A stretch of DNA of 64,000 nucleotides from Prochlorococcus sp. AG-459-E08 (GCA_003209425.1 QCRB01000002.1:28486-92485), one strand, 5' to 3'. Shown: positions 29,111-38,981, numbered from the stretch's first letter. Translations and numbers: made by a program. Notes: generated by a model from the letters alone, not told the origin.

Positions 29111-30040
29111 ATGACTGCCACTATTTCAAGACCTAAAATCTCTAACTGGGAAACATCTAATATTCCAAACCTTACAGGCAAAACAGCGCTAATTACTGGT
29201 GCGAATAGTGGTCTTGGATACTACACTGCAAAGGCCTTAGCAGAAAAAAATGCACATGTTGTTATAGCCTGTAGATCACTTGAAAAAGCTAATCAAACTA
29301 TCAAAAAACTTAAAGTTCTTAATCCTGAAGGATTATTTACACCTTTAGAATTAGATTTGTCAGATTTAAAAAATATTGTTGAAGTTCAGTCCAAAATTTT
29401 TGATAATTTTGAAAATTTGGATTTACTAATCAATAATGCAGGCATTATGCATCCGCCTAAAACTCTTAGTGCCCAAGGATATGAAATACAATTTGCAGTT
29501 AATCATCTAGCTCACATGCTTTTGACTCTAAAGCTACTTCCAATTATTGAAAAAAAAGAAGAATCTAGAATAGTGACGGTTACTTCCGGAGCACAATTTT
29601 TTGGCAAAGTTGGTTGGAAAAATCTGAAAGCCGAGAACTATTACAACAAATGGGAATCTTACTCCAATAGCAAATTGGCAAATGTAATGTTTGCTTTGGA
29701 ACTAAATGAGAACTTAAAGCACAAAAATATACTTTCTTTAGCTGCTCACCCAGGAATTGCAAAAACAAATCTCTTTACTGCTCAAAAACCTAACCCTGGT
29801 CCATTAGAAACATTCTCATTGGAATTATTTAGTCCTATTTTTCAAACTGCTGAGATGGGTGCTTTACCTCAGCTTTTTGCAGCTACTTCACCAGACGCAA
29901 GAGGCGGTGATCATTATGGTCCTAGATTTAATTTCAGAGGTCATCCAAAACTATCCCCTACTTCTCCTTTCGCCATTAATAAAAAAGAAAGAAAAAATTT
30001 ATGGGAAAAAAGCCTCGAAATACTTAATAACTTCTTATAA
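29111..30040 (+). CDS. Short-chain dehydrogenase/reductase (protochlorophyllide-reductase-like/retinol-dehydrogenase-like SDR)
   Basis: The 309-residue protein has the cofactor motif TGANSGLG near residues 28-36, with RS after strand 2 indicating NADPH preference. NNAG follows (LLINNAGIMHPPK), as do the catalytic Ser in TVTSGAQ and the YSNSK catalytic Tyr/Lys near residue 190. This subgroup is widespread in cyanobacteria with unknown substrate. The downstream convergent small gene overlaps its end by 6 bp. Confidence 0.88.
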   Translation: MTATISRPKISNWETSNIPNLTGKTALITGANSGLGYYTAKALAEKNAHVVIACRSLEKANQTIKKLKVLNPEGLFTPLELDLSDLKNIVEVQSKIFDNFENLDLLINNAGIMHPPKTLSAQGYEIQFAVNHLAHMLLTLKLLPIIEKKEESRIVTVTSGAQFFGKVGWKNLKAENYYNKWESYSNSKLANVMFALELNENLKHKNILSLAAHPGIAKTNLFTAQKPNPGPLETFSLELFSPIFQTAEMGALPQLFAATSPDARGGDHYGPRFNFRGHPKLSPTSPFAINKKERKNLWEKSLEILNNFL

Positions 30041-30301
30041 ATTTTTCATTTTTACTAACTTTAGAAAATACTTCAAGATATGTAATTCACTCTCTGAGAG
30101 TTTCATAAATTCTGTCAAGGCATCATAATTTTTTTCATCAATTTTTTTTGACAATTGAATAAAACTATCATGGTTTTCATTAACAAAGCGCTCAGCAATC
30201 TGAGACGGAGTTAAACCCTGTTCAATTAATTCACCTGGAGCATTTTTCTCCCACTTTTCATAAAACCAAGAGAACCAATATTTTGCAGTATTATCTTCCA
30301 T
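30035..30301 (-). CDS. Small helical hypothetical protein, paralogous to the gene at 40775
   Basis: This 88-residue acidic, all-helical protein begins with a tryptophan-rich segment (YWFSWFYEKWEK) and contains SQIAERFVNENHDSF. It ends with ALTEFMKLSESELHILKYF. The protein at 40775-41092 has the same layout (WFKWLTREL, EDVAEDFISNN, LNQFLKLTECEWHVF), so they form a small family. No known domain recognised. Convergent with the SDR gene. Confidence 0.65.
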   Translation of the reverse strand: MEDNTAKYWFSWFYEKWEKNAPGELIEQGLTPSQIAERFVNENHDSFIQLSKKIDEKNYDALTEFMKLSESELHILKYFLKLVKMKNL

Positions 30302-30401
30302 TAATTAACTTTTCTTGGGCGAATACTATAAATACTGAAGAAAAAGCGCATGATTGAATTACCCTTTAAACACAATTAATATAAATGCAATTATAAATTT
30401 A

Positions 30402-31832
30402 ATGATAGATAATCATTCAAGTAAAAGAAATATTAATCTTGTAATTGGATTAGGTAAATCTGGATTTTGGGCTGCCAAGTATTTGAGAAGCGTCAATAAA
30501 AGAGTAATTGTTTGGGAAAGTAAAGATGGGATAGAATTCTTAGAAAGAAAAACAGCATTAGAAGAGCTTAATATCATAGTTTCTCTAAATAAAGAATTCG
30601 TATTTGAAGAAATTCAACCTTTTTTGAAAGAGATCGAATCTGTTGTTGTAAGTCCATCAATACCTTATGACCATATAACTATTATTGAATTGAAAAAAAA
30701 GGGAATTAAAGTAATTGGAGAAATTAATGTTGCATGGGAAATTTTAAAAGACACAAATTGGATAGGTATTACTGGCACTAATGGCAAGACTACTGTTACT
30801 CATCTACTAAGCCATATACTCTGTGATACTGGATTATATGCTCCTTTTGCTGGGAATATTGGTACACCTTTATGTAAGTATGCTCACTCCAAAAAACATG
30901 AAAAAATTGATTGGGTTGTAGCTGAATTAAGCAGTTATCAAATAGAAATATCTCCAGAAGTAAAACCTAATATTGGAATATGGACAACCTTCACAGAAGA
31001 TCATCTTGAAAGACATAAAACACTTGAAAACTATTTCAACATAAAAAAAAGCTTATTAGAAAAATCTGATTTTAGAATTTATAATTATGACGATAAAAAT
31101 CTAAGAAATCACTACAGTTCGCTATCAAGAGGGGTTTGGATAACAACTAGTTTCGATAAATCAAATTTTATTCATTGCGATTATTGGATAGATGAACAAG
31201 CGTACATTATTGAGAGAGGGAAGAAATTATTCAAACTTGAATATTTTTCTTTAAAAGGAATGCATAATCTTCAAAATCTTTTATTGGTAATTGCAGCAGC
31301 AAGAAAAGTTGGATTATCTTGCAAGAAGATTAAAGCTTCTTTATCTAATTACAAACAATTACCCCATAGGATGGAAACAATTTATAAAAATAATGATCTG
31401 GAAATCATCAATGATAGTAAAGCTACAAATTTTGACTCATCTATTGCGGGAATAAGTTCAATTGAAGGTCAAATAATAATCATTGCTGGGGGTAGATTAA
31501 AAGGCAATGAATATAGTGAGTGGATAAAAGTTTTAAAGAAAAAAGTTAAATGTGTTTTCCTTTTTGGAGAAAGCTCAAAAGTTCTAAAAATGGCGCTTAT
31601 TAATGAAGGATTTGAAAAAAATGTTTTTGAATTTTCAGAACTAAAAGAGCTGTTAAATTTTGTTTTTCATTATTTACAAAATAATAGGGTAGGAACATTA
31701 TTATTCTCACCTTCATGCTCTAGTTTTGATCAATTTAAAAATTATGAAGAGCGTGGAGATTATTTCAAGAAACTAATAAGTGAAAAATTAAAGGTTAATA
31801 AATCCATTTTTTGTTCAAGTATCATTTCGTAA
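30402..31832 (+). CDS. murD: UDP-N-acetylmuramoylalanine-D-glutamate ligase
   Basis: MurD adds D-Glu to UDP-MurNAc-L-Ala in peptidoglycan synthesis. Motifs include the N-terminal Rossmann [13 protein letters not shown], the ATP-binding [18 protein letters not shown] with the carbamylated-lysine region, and NDSKATN in the C-terminal domain. I use ATG 30402 (MIDNHSSK); an upstream TTG at 30354 would add 16 residues. About 476 residues, normal length. Confidence 0.95.
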   Translation: MIDNHSSKRNINLVIGLGKSGFWAAKYLRSVNKRVIVWESKDGIEFLERKTALEELNIIVSLNKEFVFEEIQPFLKEIESVVVSPSIPYDHITIIELKKKGIKVIGEINVAWEILKDTNWIGITGTNGKTTVTHLLSHILCDTGLYAPFAGNIGTPLCKYAHSKKHEKIDWVVAELSSYQIEISPEVKPNIGIWTTFTEDHLERHKTLENYFNIKKSLLEKSDFRIYNYDDKNLRNHYSSLSRGVWITTSFDKSNFIHCDYWIDEQAYIIERGKKLFKLEYFSLKGMHNLQNLLLVIAAARKVGLSCKKIKASLSNYKQLPHRMETIYKNNDLEIINDSKATNFDSSIAGISSIEGQIIIIAGGRLKGNEYSEWIKVLKKKVKCVFLFGESSKVLKMALINEGFEKNVFEFSELKELLNFVFHYLQNNRVGTLLFSPSCSSFDQFKNYEERGDYFKKLISEKLKVNKSIFCSSIIS

Positions 31833-31918
31833 TTTTCAGGTCGGTCATCACAACCGTTTACCCTCTAGCGAATATTCACTTAATTAGTTAGATTTTGAGT
31901 ATAAATTTATAACTAGCA

Positions 31919-32233
31919 ATGAGTGAATCTAATAATTTACCTCAAGCAATAAGTCATAAAAAATTAAGTTACTTGATGCTTAAGGCACAAAAAGATTCTC
32001 ATTTTTCTGAAGAATTACCAGAAATAGAAAGCCCTGAAAAAAGAGAATTTGAAGAGTTAATCAACAATTGGGAAGCTTCAACTAAGAAGGTAGTTAATGA
32101 GTTATCAAAAAGAAAAGAGAATTTACTAAAAGATAAATCACCAAATTCTCTAATTGCACTTGGTGCTATGGAAGTTCACCTTAATATGGCTTTGCAAGCC
32201 TTAAATGCATTTAACAAAGGAGTTGATGGGTAA
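31919..32233 (+). CDS. Conserved picocyanobacterial hypothetical protein
   Basis: The 104-residue hydrophilic protein has a charged, helical central part (SPEKREFEELINNWEASTKKVVNELSKRKENLL) likely to form a coiled coil. A C-terminal helix with ALGAMEVHLNMALQALNAF follows. No signal peptide, no named domain. It runs in the direction of murD but is separated by 86 bp containing a small inverted repeat (CGGT ... ACCG near 31842-31856). Confidence 0.6.
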   Translation: MSESNNLPQAISHKKLSYLMLKAQKDSHFSEELPEIESPEKREFEELINNWEASTKKVVNELSKRKENLLKDKSPNSLIALGAMEVHLNMALQALNAFNKGVDG

Positions 32234-32246
32234 AATAACAGATAAA

Positions 32247-32978
32247 TTATAAGGAAGGCATCGAAAATAAGAGAAAATCTAAGTTTTTTTCAGTATCTAT
32301 AGAAACATCATCATAATAATTAATTTCAAAACCCAAACCATCTCCAGATTCGAGAAGTATATTTGAATTAGAGTCTTTACTTTTTAATAAAAGATTACCT
32401 TCTATTATTTGAATCCAATTATATTTATCGATTTTTAATGGCAATTTTTTTTCTTTAATTGGCTTATATTTACAACGCCATAAAGAGATACTTTGATTTA
32501 GAAAAAGCTTATTATTTTTACCGTCTTTGTAATTAAAAATAAGATTATCCCACAACTTTTCATTTAATGAAATTTGATCATATCGAGGTTTGATATTTTC
32601 TTTTTGAGGGTATATCCAAATCTGGAACAACTTACAGTTCTCATTTTCTTCATTCTTCTCGCTATGAGAGATTCCAGTACCTGCAGACATAACCTGTACT
32701 TCATCTTTGTGAATTTTTCCAAGATTGTTTAAAGAGTCTCTATGAGTTATTGCTCCTTTTGTTACGACAGTAATTATTTCCATATTTGCATGAGAATGTG
32801 TATTAAATCCTGCATTAGGAGAAATAATATCTTCGTTTATAACTCTAATTTTCCCAAAATTATCCCATTTTGGATCTCTATGTTCTGCGAAAGAAAATGA
32901 ATGCATCGAATTTAGCCATTCTCTAGTCGATCTAAATCTTTCGTGTGATTTCCTTATTTTAATTATTTTCAAAGACAT
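32247..32978 (-). CDS. Pirin family protein (YhhW-like bicupin)
   Basis: The 243-residue protein shows the pirin N-terminal motif FSFAEHRDPKWDNFGKIRVINED and the metal-binding cupin segment PNAGFNTHSHANMEIITVV. The GTGISHSEKNEE and FQIWIYP motifs follow. Bacterial members of this type degrade quercetin in vitro; the physiological role in picocyanobacteria is unknown. The cupin metal ligands (His at HSH and later GISHSE) appear intact. Confidence 0.9.
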   Translation of the reverse strand: MSLKIIKIRKSHERFRSTREWLNSMHSFSFAEHRDPKWDNFGKIRVINEDIISPNAGFNTHSHANMEIITVVTKGAITHRDSLNNLGKIHKDEVQVMSAGTGISHSEKNEENENCKLFQIWIYPQKENIKPRYDQISLNEKLWDNLIFNYKDGKNNKLFLNQSISLWRCKYKPIKEKKLPLKIDKYNWIQIIEGNLLLKSKDSNSNILLESGDGLGFEINYYDDVSIDTEKNLDFLLFSMPSL

Positions 32979-33065
32979 AAATACTAAGAAATAAATATGG
33001 TGTATTTGTGTAAATTAAATATTTTTGAAAATTATAATTTATGAATAAGTGAATTTACTTTTTAT

Positions 33066-33194
33066 TTATTTGTTTATTTTACTTTGTGCTTTAATTGCTT
33101 TATTAATTATTTTTTTTGCTTCTTCTCTTGTAGAACATTTTTCTGCCTCAACATTCAAGTTTTTGAGTTTATTTAATTGCTTTGAAATTTTCAT
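33066..33194 (-). CDS. Micro-protein, 42 residues, basic helical
   Basis: ATG at 33194 opens a 42-codon frame encoding a lysine-rich, probably helical peptide (MKISKQLNKLKNL, one Cys at 20, AKKIINKAIKAQSK). No homology recognised. It fills an otherwise empty 298-bp gap and has codon use like its neighbours, but its size means it could be chance. Confidence 0.4.
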   Translation of the reverse strand: MKISKQLNKLKNLNVEAEKCSTREEAKKIINKAIKAQSKINK

Positions 33195-33276
33195 ATTAGG
33201 TTAACTTAACAAATAGAAATTAACACATATTTAATGGATTAGCTAAAAATACTGGTTTGCATTTGAGCTTTACTAC

Positions 33277-33813
33277 CTAAAAATAAGATTGGAGGATGGA
33301 ATAATCAGAACAATATAGAGGGTGTATTGGATTATCTTTGATTGTTTTTTTAATTAAAAGCGGTCCAAGAGGATTATCAAAATTATTTTTCCTAATTGAG
33401 TTATATTGCTTTATTTTTTTTGATATTCTTTTATTTCTATTTAGAAATTTACCTTTGTTACCCCAACCTAACCATAAATCACAATTTTTACTTTCAGACC
33501 AGTGTTTTAAGTTTTTATAAATATGATTATTGTTTAGATAGCCCACAGGGTTTTTATGTTTAAAAAGTTTTTCTGGTTTGCTTGAAATAAGAGCAAATAG
33601 ATTTATTAATTTTACTTTGCCGTAATTATTGTTTTTCGAAATTTTGATTATCTTTTTTGTTGTGTTGTCCAAGAAAACTTCATCCGATAATGAGGGATTT
33701 AAACCAATAAAAATAATCTCTTTTTTAGATTTAGAAATCTTATAACTTAAACTCCATCTATATAGTTTGTTTGCACTTATTAAACAATTTCTTTCTAGAA
33801 ATAAACTATTCAA
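33277..33813 (-). CDS. DUF1643 family protein
   Basis: The 178-residue protein matches DUF1643. It has RWSLSYKISKSKKEIIFIGLNPSLSDE (normally mLNPSxAd), a D-(N/D)-T-x-K segment, VKLINLFALISSKPEKL, and LWLGWGNKGKF. The family is widespread in bacteria and phages, with no established function. Its start overlaps the end of the upstream DUF2214 gene by 4 bp. Confidence 0.8.
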   Translation of the reverse strand: MNSLFLERNCLISANKLYRWSLSYKISKSKKEIIFIGLNPSLSDEVFLDNTTKKIIKISKNNNYGKVKLINLFALISSKPEKLFKHKNPVGYLNNNHIYKNLKHWSESKNCDLWLGWGNKGKFLNRNKRISKKIKQYNSIRKNNFDNPLGPLLIKKTIKDNPIHPLYCSDYSILQSYF

Positions 33814-34295
33814 CCTAAACCTACACCTCTAGCCATGAGAGTGGCAAACAAAGGTATTGTTGCAAAGCCCACTAATTCAGTAGTAATGATTAGTCTGAAC
33901 CTCTTGACTAGATTTTCAGATATTTCAGGTAATTTATTCTTACTTAATGGAATGGCCCATAAGATATAGGTTGTTGTTGGGTATAAAGAAAGTAATCCCA
34001 CAAGAATATAAAGAGAAACCTTTATCCAAAACACAGGATTACCTGTATAGAAATCACCTCCTTGACCAAAATACTTAACACGCAAAATCCCAGTAACTAA
34101 TATCGCAACTCCTGCTAAACCATAAACCACATCTGCAATTATCATTGAGATCGTCTGATTTCTATTAAGACCTACTTTGAGAGTCAATCTTTCAAACAAA
34201 AGAGAACCGAAACACAATATTATTCCTAAATAATGAACATATGCTACTAATGCACTTTTCGCAATTTCACCTGTCAATAAAGTTCCTAATAACAT
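33810..34295 (-). CDS. DUF2214 integral membrane protein
   Basis: The 161-residue protein has four transmembrane helices and the DUF2214 features HYLGIILCFGSLLFERL, GLAGVAILVTGILRVKYFGQGG and FWIKVSLYILVGLLSLYPT. Four-helix layout with conserved His suggests a possible heme or redox role, but this is inference. Translationally coupled to the following DUF1643 gene. Confidence 0.82.
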   Translation of the reverse strand: MLLGTLLTGEIAKSALVAYVHYLGIILCFGSLLFERLTLKVGLNRNQTISMIIADVVYGLAGVAILVTGILRVKYFGQGGDFYTGNPVFWIKVSLYILVGLLSLYPTTTYILWAIPLSKNKLPEISENLVKRFRLIITTELVGFATIPLFATLMARGVGLG

Positions 34296-34383
34296 TTTCT
34301 AGTCAAAATTTATACAATACTAACCACCAAATAAAGAATTTGTTTAGAAAATAAATTAAACAATAAAAAGTTAGGTATTGAAT

Positions 34384-35133
34384 CTAGGACTCTAAAAACC
34401 TTTTTTGACCATCTTCAAAGAAATCCTTTTTATTCCATACTTCGATTACATCTGGGAAATGTTTTTCCATACAATTATCACAAACCCCATGACTGAATCT
34501 AATATCACTAATTTTCGAAAGATATTTTTCTAAATGCATCCAATCGCCCTCCTTATTTTTCACTTCTCTGCAATATGAACAGACAGATAAAATACCTTCC
34601 TGTTTGTGCAAGTTAGACAAAGCATCTAGCAAGTTCAATGACTTTTTTCTAAGCTCTAAAAATGAAACTATTTGCTTAGATAATAATTCCATAATATTGA
34701 ATTGTTGTGTAGTTAGATTTCCTGGCTTTCTGTCTATTACACAAAGAGTTCCAAGTTTATTACCATCACTATTTTTAAGGGGAAAGCCTGCATAAAAACG
34801 AATCTTGGGGTCTCCTGTTACCAATGGATTATTTATAAACCTTTCATCTTGGAAAGCATCATGAATAATTAATGGACTATTTTCTTTTATTGCATGGGTA
34901 CAAAAAGACCAATCTCTTCTAGTTTCTGATATTTGAAATCCTATTTTGGATTTAAACCATTGTTTATCTTTGTCTACCAAAGTCATTAAAGAAATAGGCA
35001 CATTACAGGTTGTAGCAGCAATTTTTGTAATATCGTCATAACATGATTCTGGCTTGGTTCCCAAAATCCTATATTCTGCTAAAGCTTTTAATCTTCTTTC
35101 CTCTTCTTCTTTTTTTGATACAAGATTCTGCAT
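34384..35133 (-). CDS. GAF-domain protein with C-terminal Cys-rich (zinc-ribbon-like) tail
   Basis: The 249-residue protein is a soluble sensor. Residues 25-165 form a GAF domain (ITKIAATTCNVPISLMTLVDKDKQWFKSKIG, DRRDWSFCTHAI-like core, FYAGFPLKN, GTLCVID). Residues 180-235 carry CSYCREVKNKEGDWMHLEKYL and CDNC, a C-x2-C plus C-x2-C arrangement as seen at the ends of GAF response proteins. No output domain follows. It may bind a ligand or bilin; no chromophore cysteine can be assigned. Confidence 0.82.
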   Translation of the reverse strand: MQNLVSKKEEEERRLKALAEYRILGTKPESCYDDITKIAATTCNVPISLMTLVDKDKQWFKSKIGFQISETRRDWSFCTHAIKENSPLIIHDAFQDERFINNPLVTGDPKIRFYAGFPLKNSDGNKLGTLCVIDRKPGNLTTQQFNIMELLSKQIVSFLELRKKSLNLLDALSNLHKQEGILSVCSYCREVKNKEGDWMHLEKYLSKISDIRFSHGVCDNCMEKHFPDVIEVWNKKDFFEDGQKRFLES

Positions 35134-35252
35134 TAATCTTCACCAATAATTAAAACTTTAAAATTAAAGTTTCTTCAAAAAACTTTTTCCGTCTAATACT
35201 TAATAAAAAAAAGATAAACTTATTGAATTGTTACTTACTGATTTATTACTTA

Positions 35253-36497
35253 TTAATTTATTATTGATTGATTTAACTTTGAGACTGCCATCCCAGCGAT
35301 CCATCCACTTGTCCAACAATGTTGAAAATTAAATCCACCAGTGATCCCATCAACATCCAAAACTTCTCCAGAAAAAAATAACCCTGGACAAATTAAGCTC
35401 TCCATACTTTTAAAATTAACCTCATTAATTTTTACGCCTCCTGAGGTAACAAATTCCTCTCCAAATGGCCCTTTGCCCGAAATTTTATATTTATCCCTCA
35501 TTAGAGTATTTATCATTTTCTCTCTTTCATCCGCCAGTAAATCAGCCCACTTTTTCTCTTTATCAATTCCTATTTTCTTTAATAAAAAAATCCATAATCT
35601 TTTTGTTAATAGTGGAACAGGTCTACTATTAATGAGATTCACCTTGCCTTTATTTAATCTTAAATAATTAATTTTTTCTTTTAAGTCCTCATAACTGAAA
35701 GAAGACCATTTAATGATTAAATTAAATTTATATTTTTGGCTATAAAGTTCCCTTGCTGCAATTGATGAAAGTTTTAATACTGCTGGCCCACTAAACCCCC
35801 AATGCGTTATTAGTAAATCGCCTCTATTTTGAAAATTCTTATTATTTAAATTAATTTCTATATCTATACCTCTTATCGATACCCCACTACATTCATCCAA
35901 ATTTGGTTCTTTTGTGGAAAAAGTAAAAAGCGATGGTACAGGTTTAACAATGGTGTGTCCAAGATTTTGAGCTAATTTATATCCGCTTGGATTACCTCCA
36001 GTTGAAAGAATAATATTTTTTGCAGTTACCTTTGCTTTTTTAAGACTAAAAATATTGAATATATTATCTGGAGTTTTTGCAATTTCTTTTACAAAAAATT
36101 TTGTTAGTATCTCTATGTTTTTTGATAAAGCACTTTTTCTCAAGCAATCAATAACATCTGAAGAAGAATTAGACACTGGGAATACTCTTAGATCTTCCTC
36201 AATTTTTAATTTTAAACCTTTTTTCTCAAACCAATCGTATACATCTCCAGCAGCAAAACGATTAAAAGATTCCAAGAGCTGAATTCCACCTCTGGGGTAA
36301 TTCTCAATTAGTTCTTTCGGTATCCATGTCGCATTAGTGACATTACATCTTCCCCCTCCACTAATCCTTACTTTTTCCATAAGTTTTGAAGTTCCTTCAA
36401 GAACTATTATTCTTTTTACTCCATTTTCAGCAGCTGTTATTGCTGTCATAAAACCGGCTGCACCGCCTCCAACAACTGCCAAATCAAAAGGTTCCAA
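35253..36497 (-). CDS. NAD(P)/FAD-dependent oxidoreductase, HI0933/YhiN family
   Basis: The 414-residue flavoprotein starts with the dinucleotide-binding motif VVGGGAAGFMTAITAAENG. It then has GGGRCNVTN (family signature near 47-55) and ends with GGFNFQHCWTSGWIAG. HI0933-type proteins bind FAD, and their substrate is not known. Length is normal. Confidence 0.9.
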   Translation of the reverse strand: MEPFDLAVVGGGAAGFMTAITAAENGVKRIIVLEGTSKLMEKVRISGGGRCNVTNATWIPKELIENYPRGGIQLLESFNRFAAGDVYDWFEKKGLKLKIEEDLRVFPVSNSSSDVIDCLRKSALSKNIEILTKFFVKEIAKTPDNIFNIFSLKKAKVTAKNIILSTGGNPSGYKLAQNLGHTIVKPVPSLFTFSTKEPNLDECSGVSIRGIDIEINLNNKNFQNRGDLLITHWGFSGPAVLKLSSIAARELYSQKYKFNLIIKWSSFSYEDLKEKINYLRLNKGKVNLINSRPVPLLTKRLWIFLLKKIGIDKEKKWADLLADEREKMINTLMRDKYKISGKGPFGEEFVTSGGVKINEVNFKSMESLICPGLFFSGEVLDVDGITGGFNFQHCWTSGWIAGMAVSKLNQSIIN

Positions 36498-36682
36498 AAA
36501 CTTATTATTTAATATGCTTCAATCAGATAATAGCAAGTAGTTATAAATAAAAATTAGTCCAAAAACTATAAAAAAATAAATATAAGACTTTAAAACTACA
36601 TAATAAATAGCTAGGATTCGGTAATTTTTAAATTTCTAGAAAAATCAACACAGTCGTTATTTTTATGCTTTAAGTTAATTAG

Positions 36683-36919
36683 ATGAGTTTGTTATTTTCT
36701 TACGTTAAATATTCTGAGGCCAGTTTTCCTATGACTGGTCAATATACTGCTCTTCTTTTAATAACTTCTGTTATTTGGGTTCTACTTTGGTTTGGATATA
36801 GACAAAATAAGATAAATGATGAGATCAAGAAAAAAGAAAAAGAAGAAAGAATTAATGCGAAAGTTCAAAGAAGAAAGAAGTTAGAGAGTTTGTACCCTAC
36901 TAATAAAAAAACTGTTTAA
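36683..36919 (+). CDS. Small membrane protein with basic coiled tail
   Basis: The 78-residue protein has one transmembrane helix (TALLLITSVIWVLLWFGY) and a highly charged helical tail ending in RRKKLESLYPTNKK. The tail pattern resembles the protein at 25971. I recognise no domain. It is the first of a series of micro-membrane-proteins that continues to 49 kb. Confidence 0.65.
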   Translation: MSLLFSYVKYSEASFPMTGQYTALLLITSVIWVLLWFGYRQNKINDEIKKKEKEERINAKVQRRKKLESLYPTNKKTV

Positions 36920-36936
36920 AAAATTTCTTTAGAAAA

Positions 36937-37035
36937 ATGAAAAAAAATAATTTCAAATCACTAATTCAGTACTTACCGGGGATTTTGATTCTTGTTTATG
37001 TATTCTTTTTAGCATTTACTCAATTTATAAAATAA
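36937..37035 (+). CDS. Micro-membrane-protein, 32 residues
   Basis: ATG 36937 opens 32 codons: a short basic N-terminus followed by one hydrophobic helix (LPGILILVYVFFLAF). It lies 17 bp after the preceding gene and 21 bp before the next on the same strand, so it fits an operon. Function unknown. Confidence 0.5.
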   Translation: MKKNNFKSLIQYLPGILILVYVFFLAFTQFIK

Positions 37036-37056
37036 AATTTTTAAAAATTATTCGTT

Positions 37057-37929
37057 TTGATTGGAATCCTTTCTGCTTTTGGAGCTGCTACATCTTGGAC
37101 ATATGCGTGCTTTATTTGGCGCTCGCAAACTCAAAAATATAAATCAATAGATATTAATTTAATAAAAAATATAATAGCTTTTTTAATTTTTATACCTGCT
37201 TTTATCAATGTAAGTTCTACAACTGATTTAAAAAACATATTTATCCTACTAATTAGTGGAGTAATAGGTATTGGTTTAGGCGATACTTTTTATTTAAAGT
37301 CACTACAAACAATTGGCACAAGAAAAACTTTATCTATAGAAACTCTTTCTCCGTTAATGGCAGCTTTATCAGGGGAATTTTTTATTAATGAAAATTTAAC
37401 AACTAAATCATGGGTTGGAATAATTATAGTAACGATTTCGCTATTCATAATTCTGAGAAAAGGTAACGATTTTAAAAAGGAAAACTCCTCTTTCTCAGAA
37501 AAAAATAACTTTAAGATTTTTGCTTTTCCTTTTTTATCAGTTTTATGTGCTGTTCTTGGAGGTCTTTTATCAAGGATGGTTTTCCTTCAAAGCAATTTAT
37601 CTCCTTTCCTTACAACTGAAATAAGATTATTGGGTGCAATAATTTTTTTAATTAGTCTAAAAGGATTTAAGATTAATTTTTTCTTAAAAAACATAGACAA
37701 AAAACAACAAAAAAGATTTTTTATTTCAATACTTCTTGGAACAAATGTAGGAATATTTCTACAACAAGTTGTGTTTAAAACCCTTCCCATAGGAGTAGGA
37801 TGGGCTTTATTAAGCATATCTCCAGTAATTTCTTTATTTTTTGCTAAGACTGAGGAAAGAGAAATTACCAAAAAAATAATATTTTTTACTTGTTTTTTAT
37901 TTTTTGGCTTGACATTAATAATTCTTTAA
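37057..37929 (+). CDS. EamA/DMT-superfamily transporter
   Basis: The 290-residue protein has about ten transmembrane helices in two EamA repeats (residues 1-130 and 150-290). Typical features are the N-terminal GILSAFGAATSWTYACFIWR, the end of repeat 1 LTTKSWVGIIIVTISLFIILR, and the second-repeat segment LGTNVGIFLQQVVFKTLPIGVGWAL. It starts at TTG. Substrate cannot be predicted; relatives move metabolites or amino acids. Confidence 0.85.
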   Translation: MIGILSAFGAATSWTYACFIWRSQTQKYKSIDINLIKNIIAFLIFIPAFINVSSTTDLKNIFILLISGVIGIGLGDTFYLKSLQTIGTRKTLSIETLSPLMAALSGEFFINENLTTKSWVGIIIVTISLFIILRKGNDFKKENSSFSEKNNFKIFAFPFLSVLCAVLGGLLSRMVFLQSNLSPFLTTEIRLLGAIIFLISLKGFKINFFLKNIDKKQQKRFFISILLGTNVGIFLQQVVFKTLPIGVGWALLSISPVISLFFAKTEEREITKKIIFFTCFLFFGLTLIIL

Positions 37930-38006
37930 TCTCTGGGTTAATGTAAAAAATACTCATGTTAATAAAAATCAAATTAAATAAAATTACATTATAAACACTT
38001 AAAAAA

Positions 38007-38129
38007 ATGAAAACATTAAAGAAAAAAAGACTCAGCACATTGGAAGTTTATGTTATTTTTTTAAGCTGCATTTATGCAGGTTTTATAGGTTATAAATCTC
38101 TATTAAATGTTTTATTTACTTGGAATTAA
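38007..38129 (+). CDS. Micro-membrane-protein, 40 residues
   Basis: ATG 38007 gives a basic N-terminus (MKTLKKKRLSTLEVY) and one hydrophobic helix (VIFLSCIYAGFIGYKSLL). Its stop overlaps the end of the convergent micro-gene at 38126 by 4 bp. No homology recognised. Confidence 0.5.
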   Translation: MKTLKKKRLSTLEVYVIFLSCIYAGFIGYKSLLNVLFTWN

Positions 38130-38260
38130 TTAATTCTTTCTAATGATTTAATCAACTTACCTCCATCTTGGTCATCATCATCATTTGAAGCGAAAAATAA
38201 AAAGAATATTCCTAAAGAAGCTATAGATAGCGAAATTGACAATACAGAAAGCTCATCCAT
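38126..38260 (-). CDS. Micro-membrane-protein with DDDDQDGG motif
   Basis: The 44-residue product has a hydrophobic helix (LSISLSIASLGIFFLFFAS) followed by an acidic motif NDDDDQDGGKLI. The protein at 39398 has a closely similar motif after its helix (DDDNNDDQDGGMLIP). The shared order of helix then acidic motif makes coding very likely. Role unknown; the motif could bind divalent cations or a partner. Confidence 0.6.
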   Translation of the reverse strand: MDELSVLSISLSIASLGIFFLFFASNDDDDQDGGKLIKSLERIN

Positions 38261-38379
38261 AAACTAAAAATTTTTTTTATGATAAACGAAAAAAAATAAA
38301 AGACAGTAAAGAAATACACATTCTCGAAAATAAATATTTCTTTTATTTGTAAAATGAAAAAACACATCCGAACTATTTC

Positions 38380-38655
38380 GTGAAAGTTCTAATAACTTCT
38401 CCCTGTAGTGCAAGCGTAATAATTCAGTATGGAATAAAAAGTTGGCCTATTTGGGAATGTGAGCCAAGCAAATTTAAATGGAATTACGATGACAAGGAAA
38501 TTTGCTTAATTATTGAAGGTCAGGCGAAAATAAGTACCCAAAATGGTGACATTTACGTGATTAAAGCTGGAGATCTTGTTGAGTTTCCTGCTGGACTTAA
38601 CTGCGAATGGGAAGTAACCAAAAGTATTAAAAAACATTATCGATTGGGTAGCTAA
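38380..38655 (+). CDS. Cupin-domain protein (DUF861-type)
   Basis: The 91-residue single-domain cupin contains FKWNYDDKEICLIIEGQAKIS (normally F-x-W-x-Y/F-x3-E-x3-I/V-I-E-G), then GDIYVIKAGDLVEFPAGLNCEWEV. This matches the small RmlC-like cupin of the DUF861 type. It starts at GTG. Members of this group are often of unknown function. Stands alone between micro-genes. Confidence 0.82.
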   Translation: MKVLITSPCSASVIIQYGIKSWPIWECEPSKFKWNYDDKEICLIIEGQAKISTQNGDIYVIKAGDLVEFPAGLNCEWEVTKSIKKHYRLGS

Positions 38656-38746
38656 ATTCAAGAAAAAAGATTTTTTCTTCTTTACTGTTAAGTCAATGTA
38701 GATAAAATATGGTTAATAAATAATTTTCTAGAAGGAAACTAATATT

Positions 38747-38917
38747 ATGCCTTTTACTGATCAAGAATATTTTGAGGTTATTGAAAAAAACGAAATAGTA
38801 AAAAAGGCCTTTGAAAATATTAAGCAAATTTGCATTGATTTACAAAAACAAACAAATTGTCCTGAAGAGGATCTAAAAGATTTTCTTGAATTTATTTCTA
38901 AACAATGGAATAAGTAA
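38747..38917 (+). CDS. Small helical hypothetical protein, 56 residues
   Basis: ATG 38747 follows AGAAGGAAAC (Shine-Dalgarno-like). The product MPFTDQEYFEVIEKNE continues as an acidic helical protein ending FLEFISKQWNK, with two cysteines. No membrane segment, no known domain. Confidence 0.55.
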   Translation: MPFTDQEYFEVIEKNEIVKKAFENIKQICIDLQKQTNCPEEDLKDFLEFISKQWNK

Positions 38918-38981
38918 TAATAAAAAAGCCTTTTAAATACTAAATTTAAAATTTCAATTTAGTTTTCTGAGACAATAAGTT

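Noticed and set aside
30354-30401. Upstream TTG start for murD
   Set aside because: It would add 16 residues with no family counterpart; ATG 30402 gives the usual start just before the Rossmann motif.
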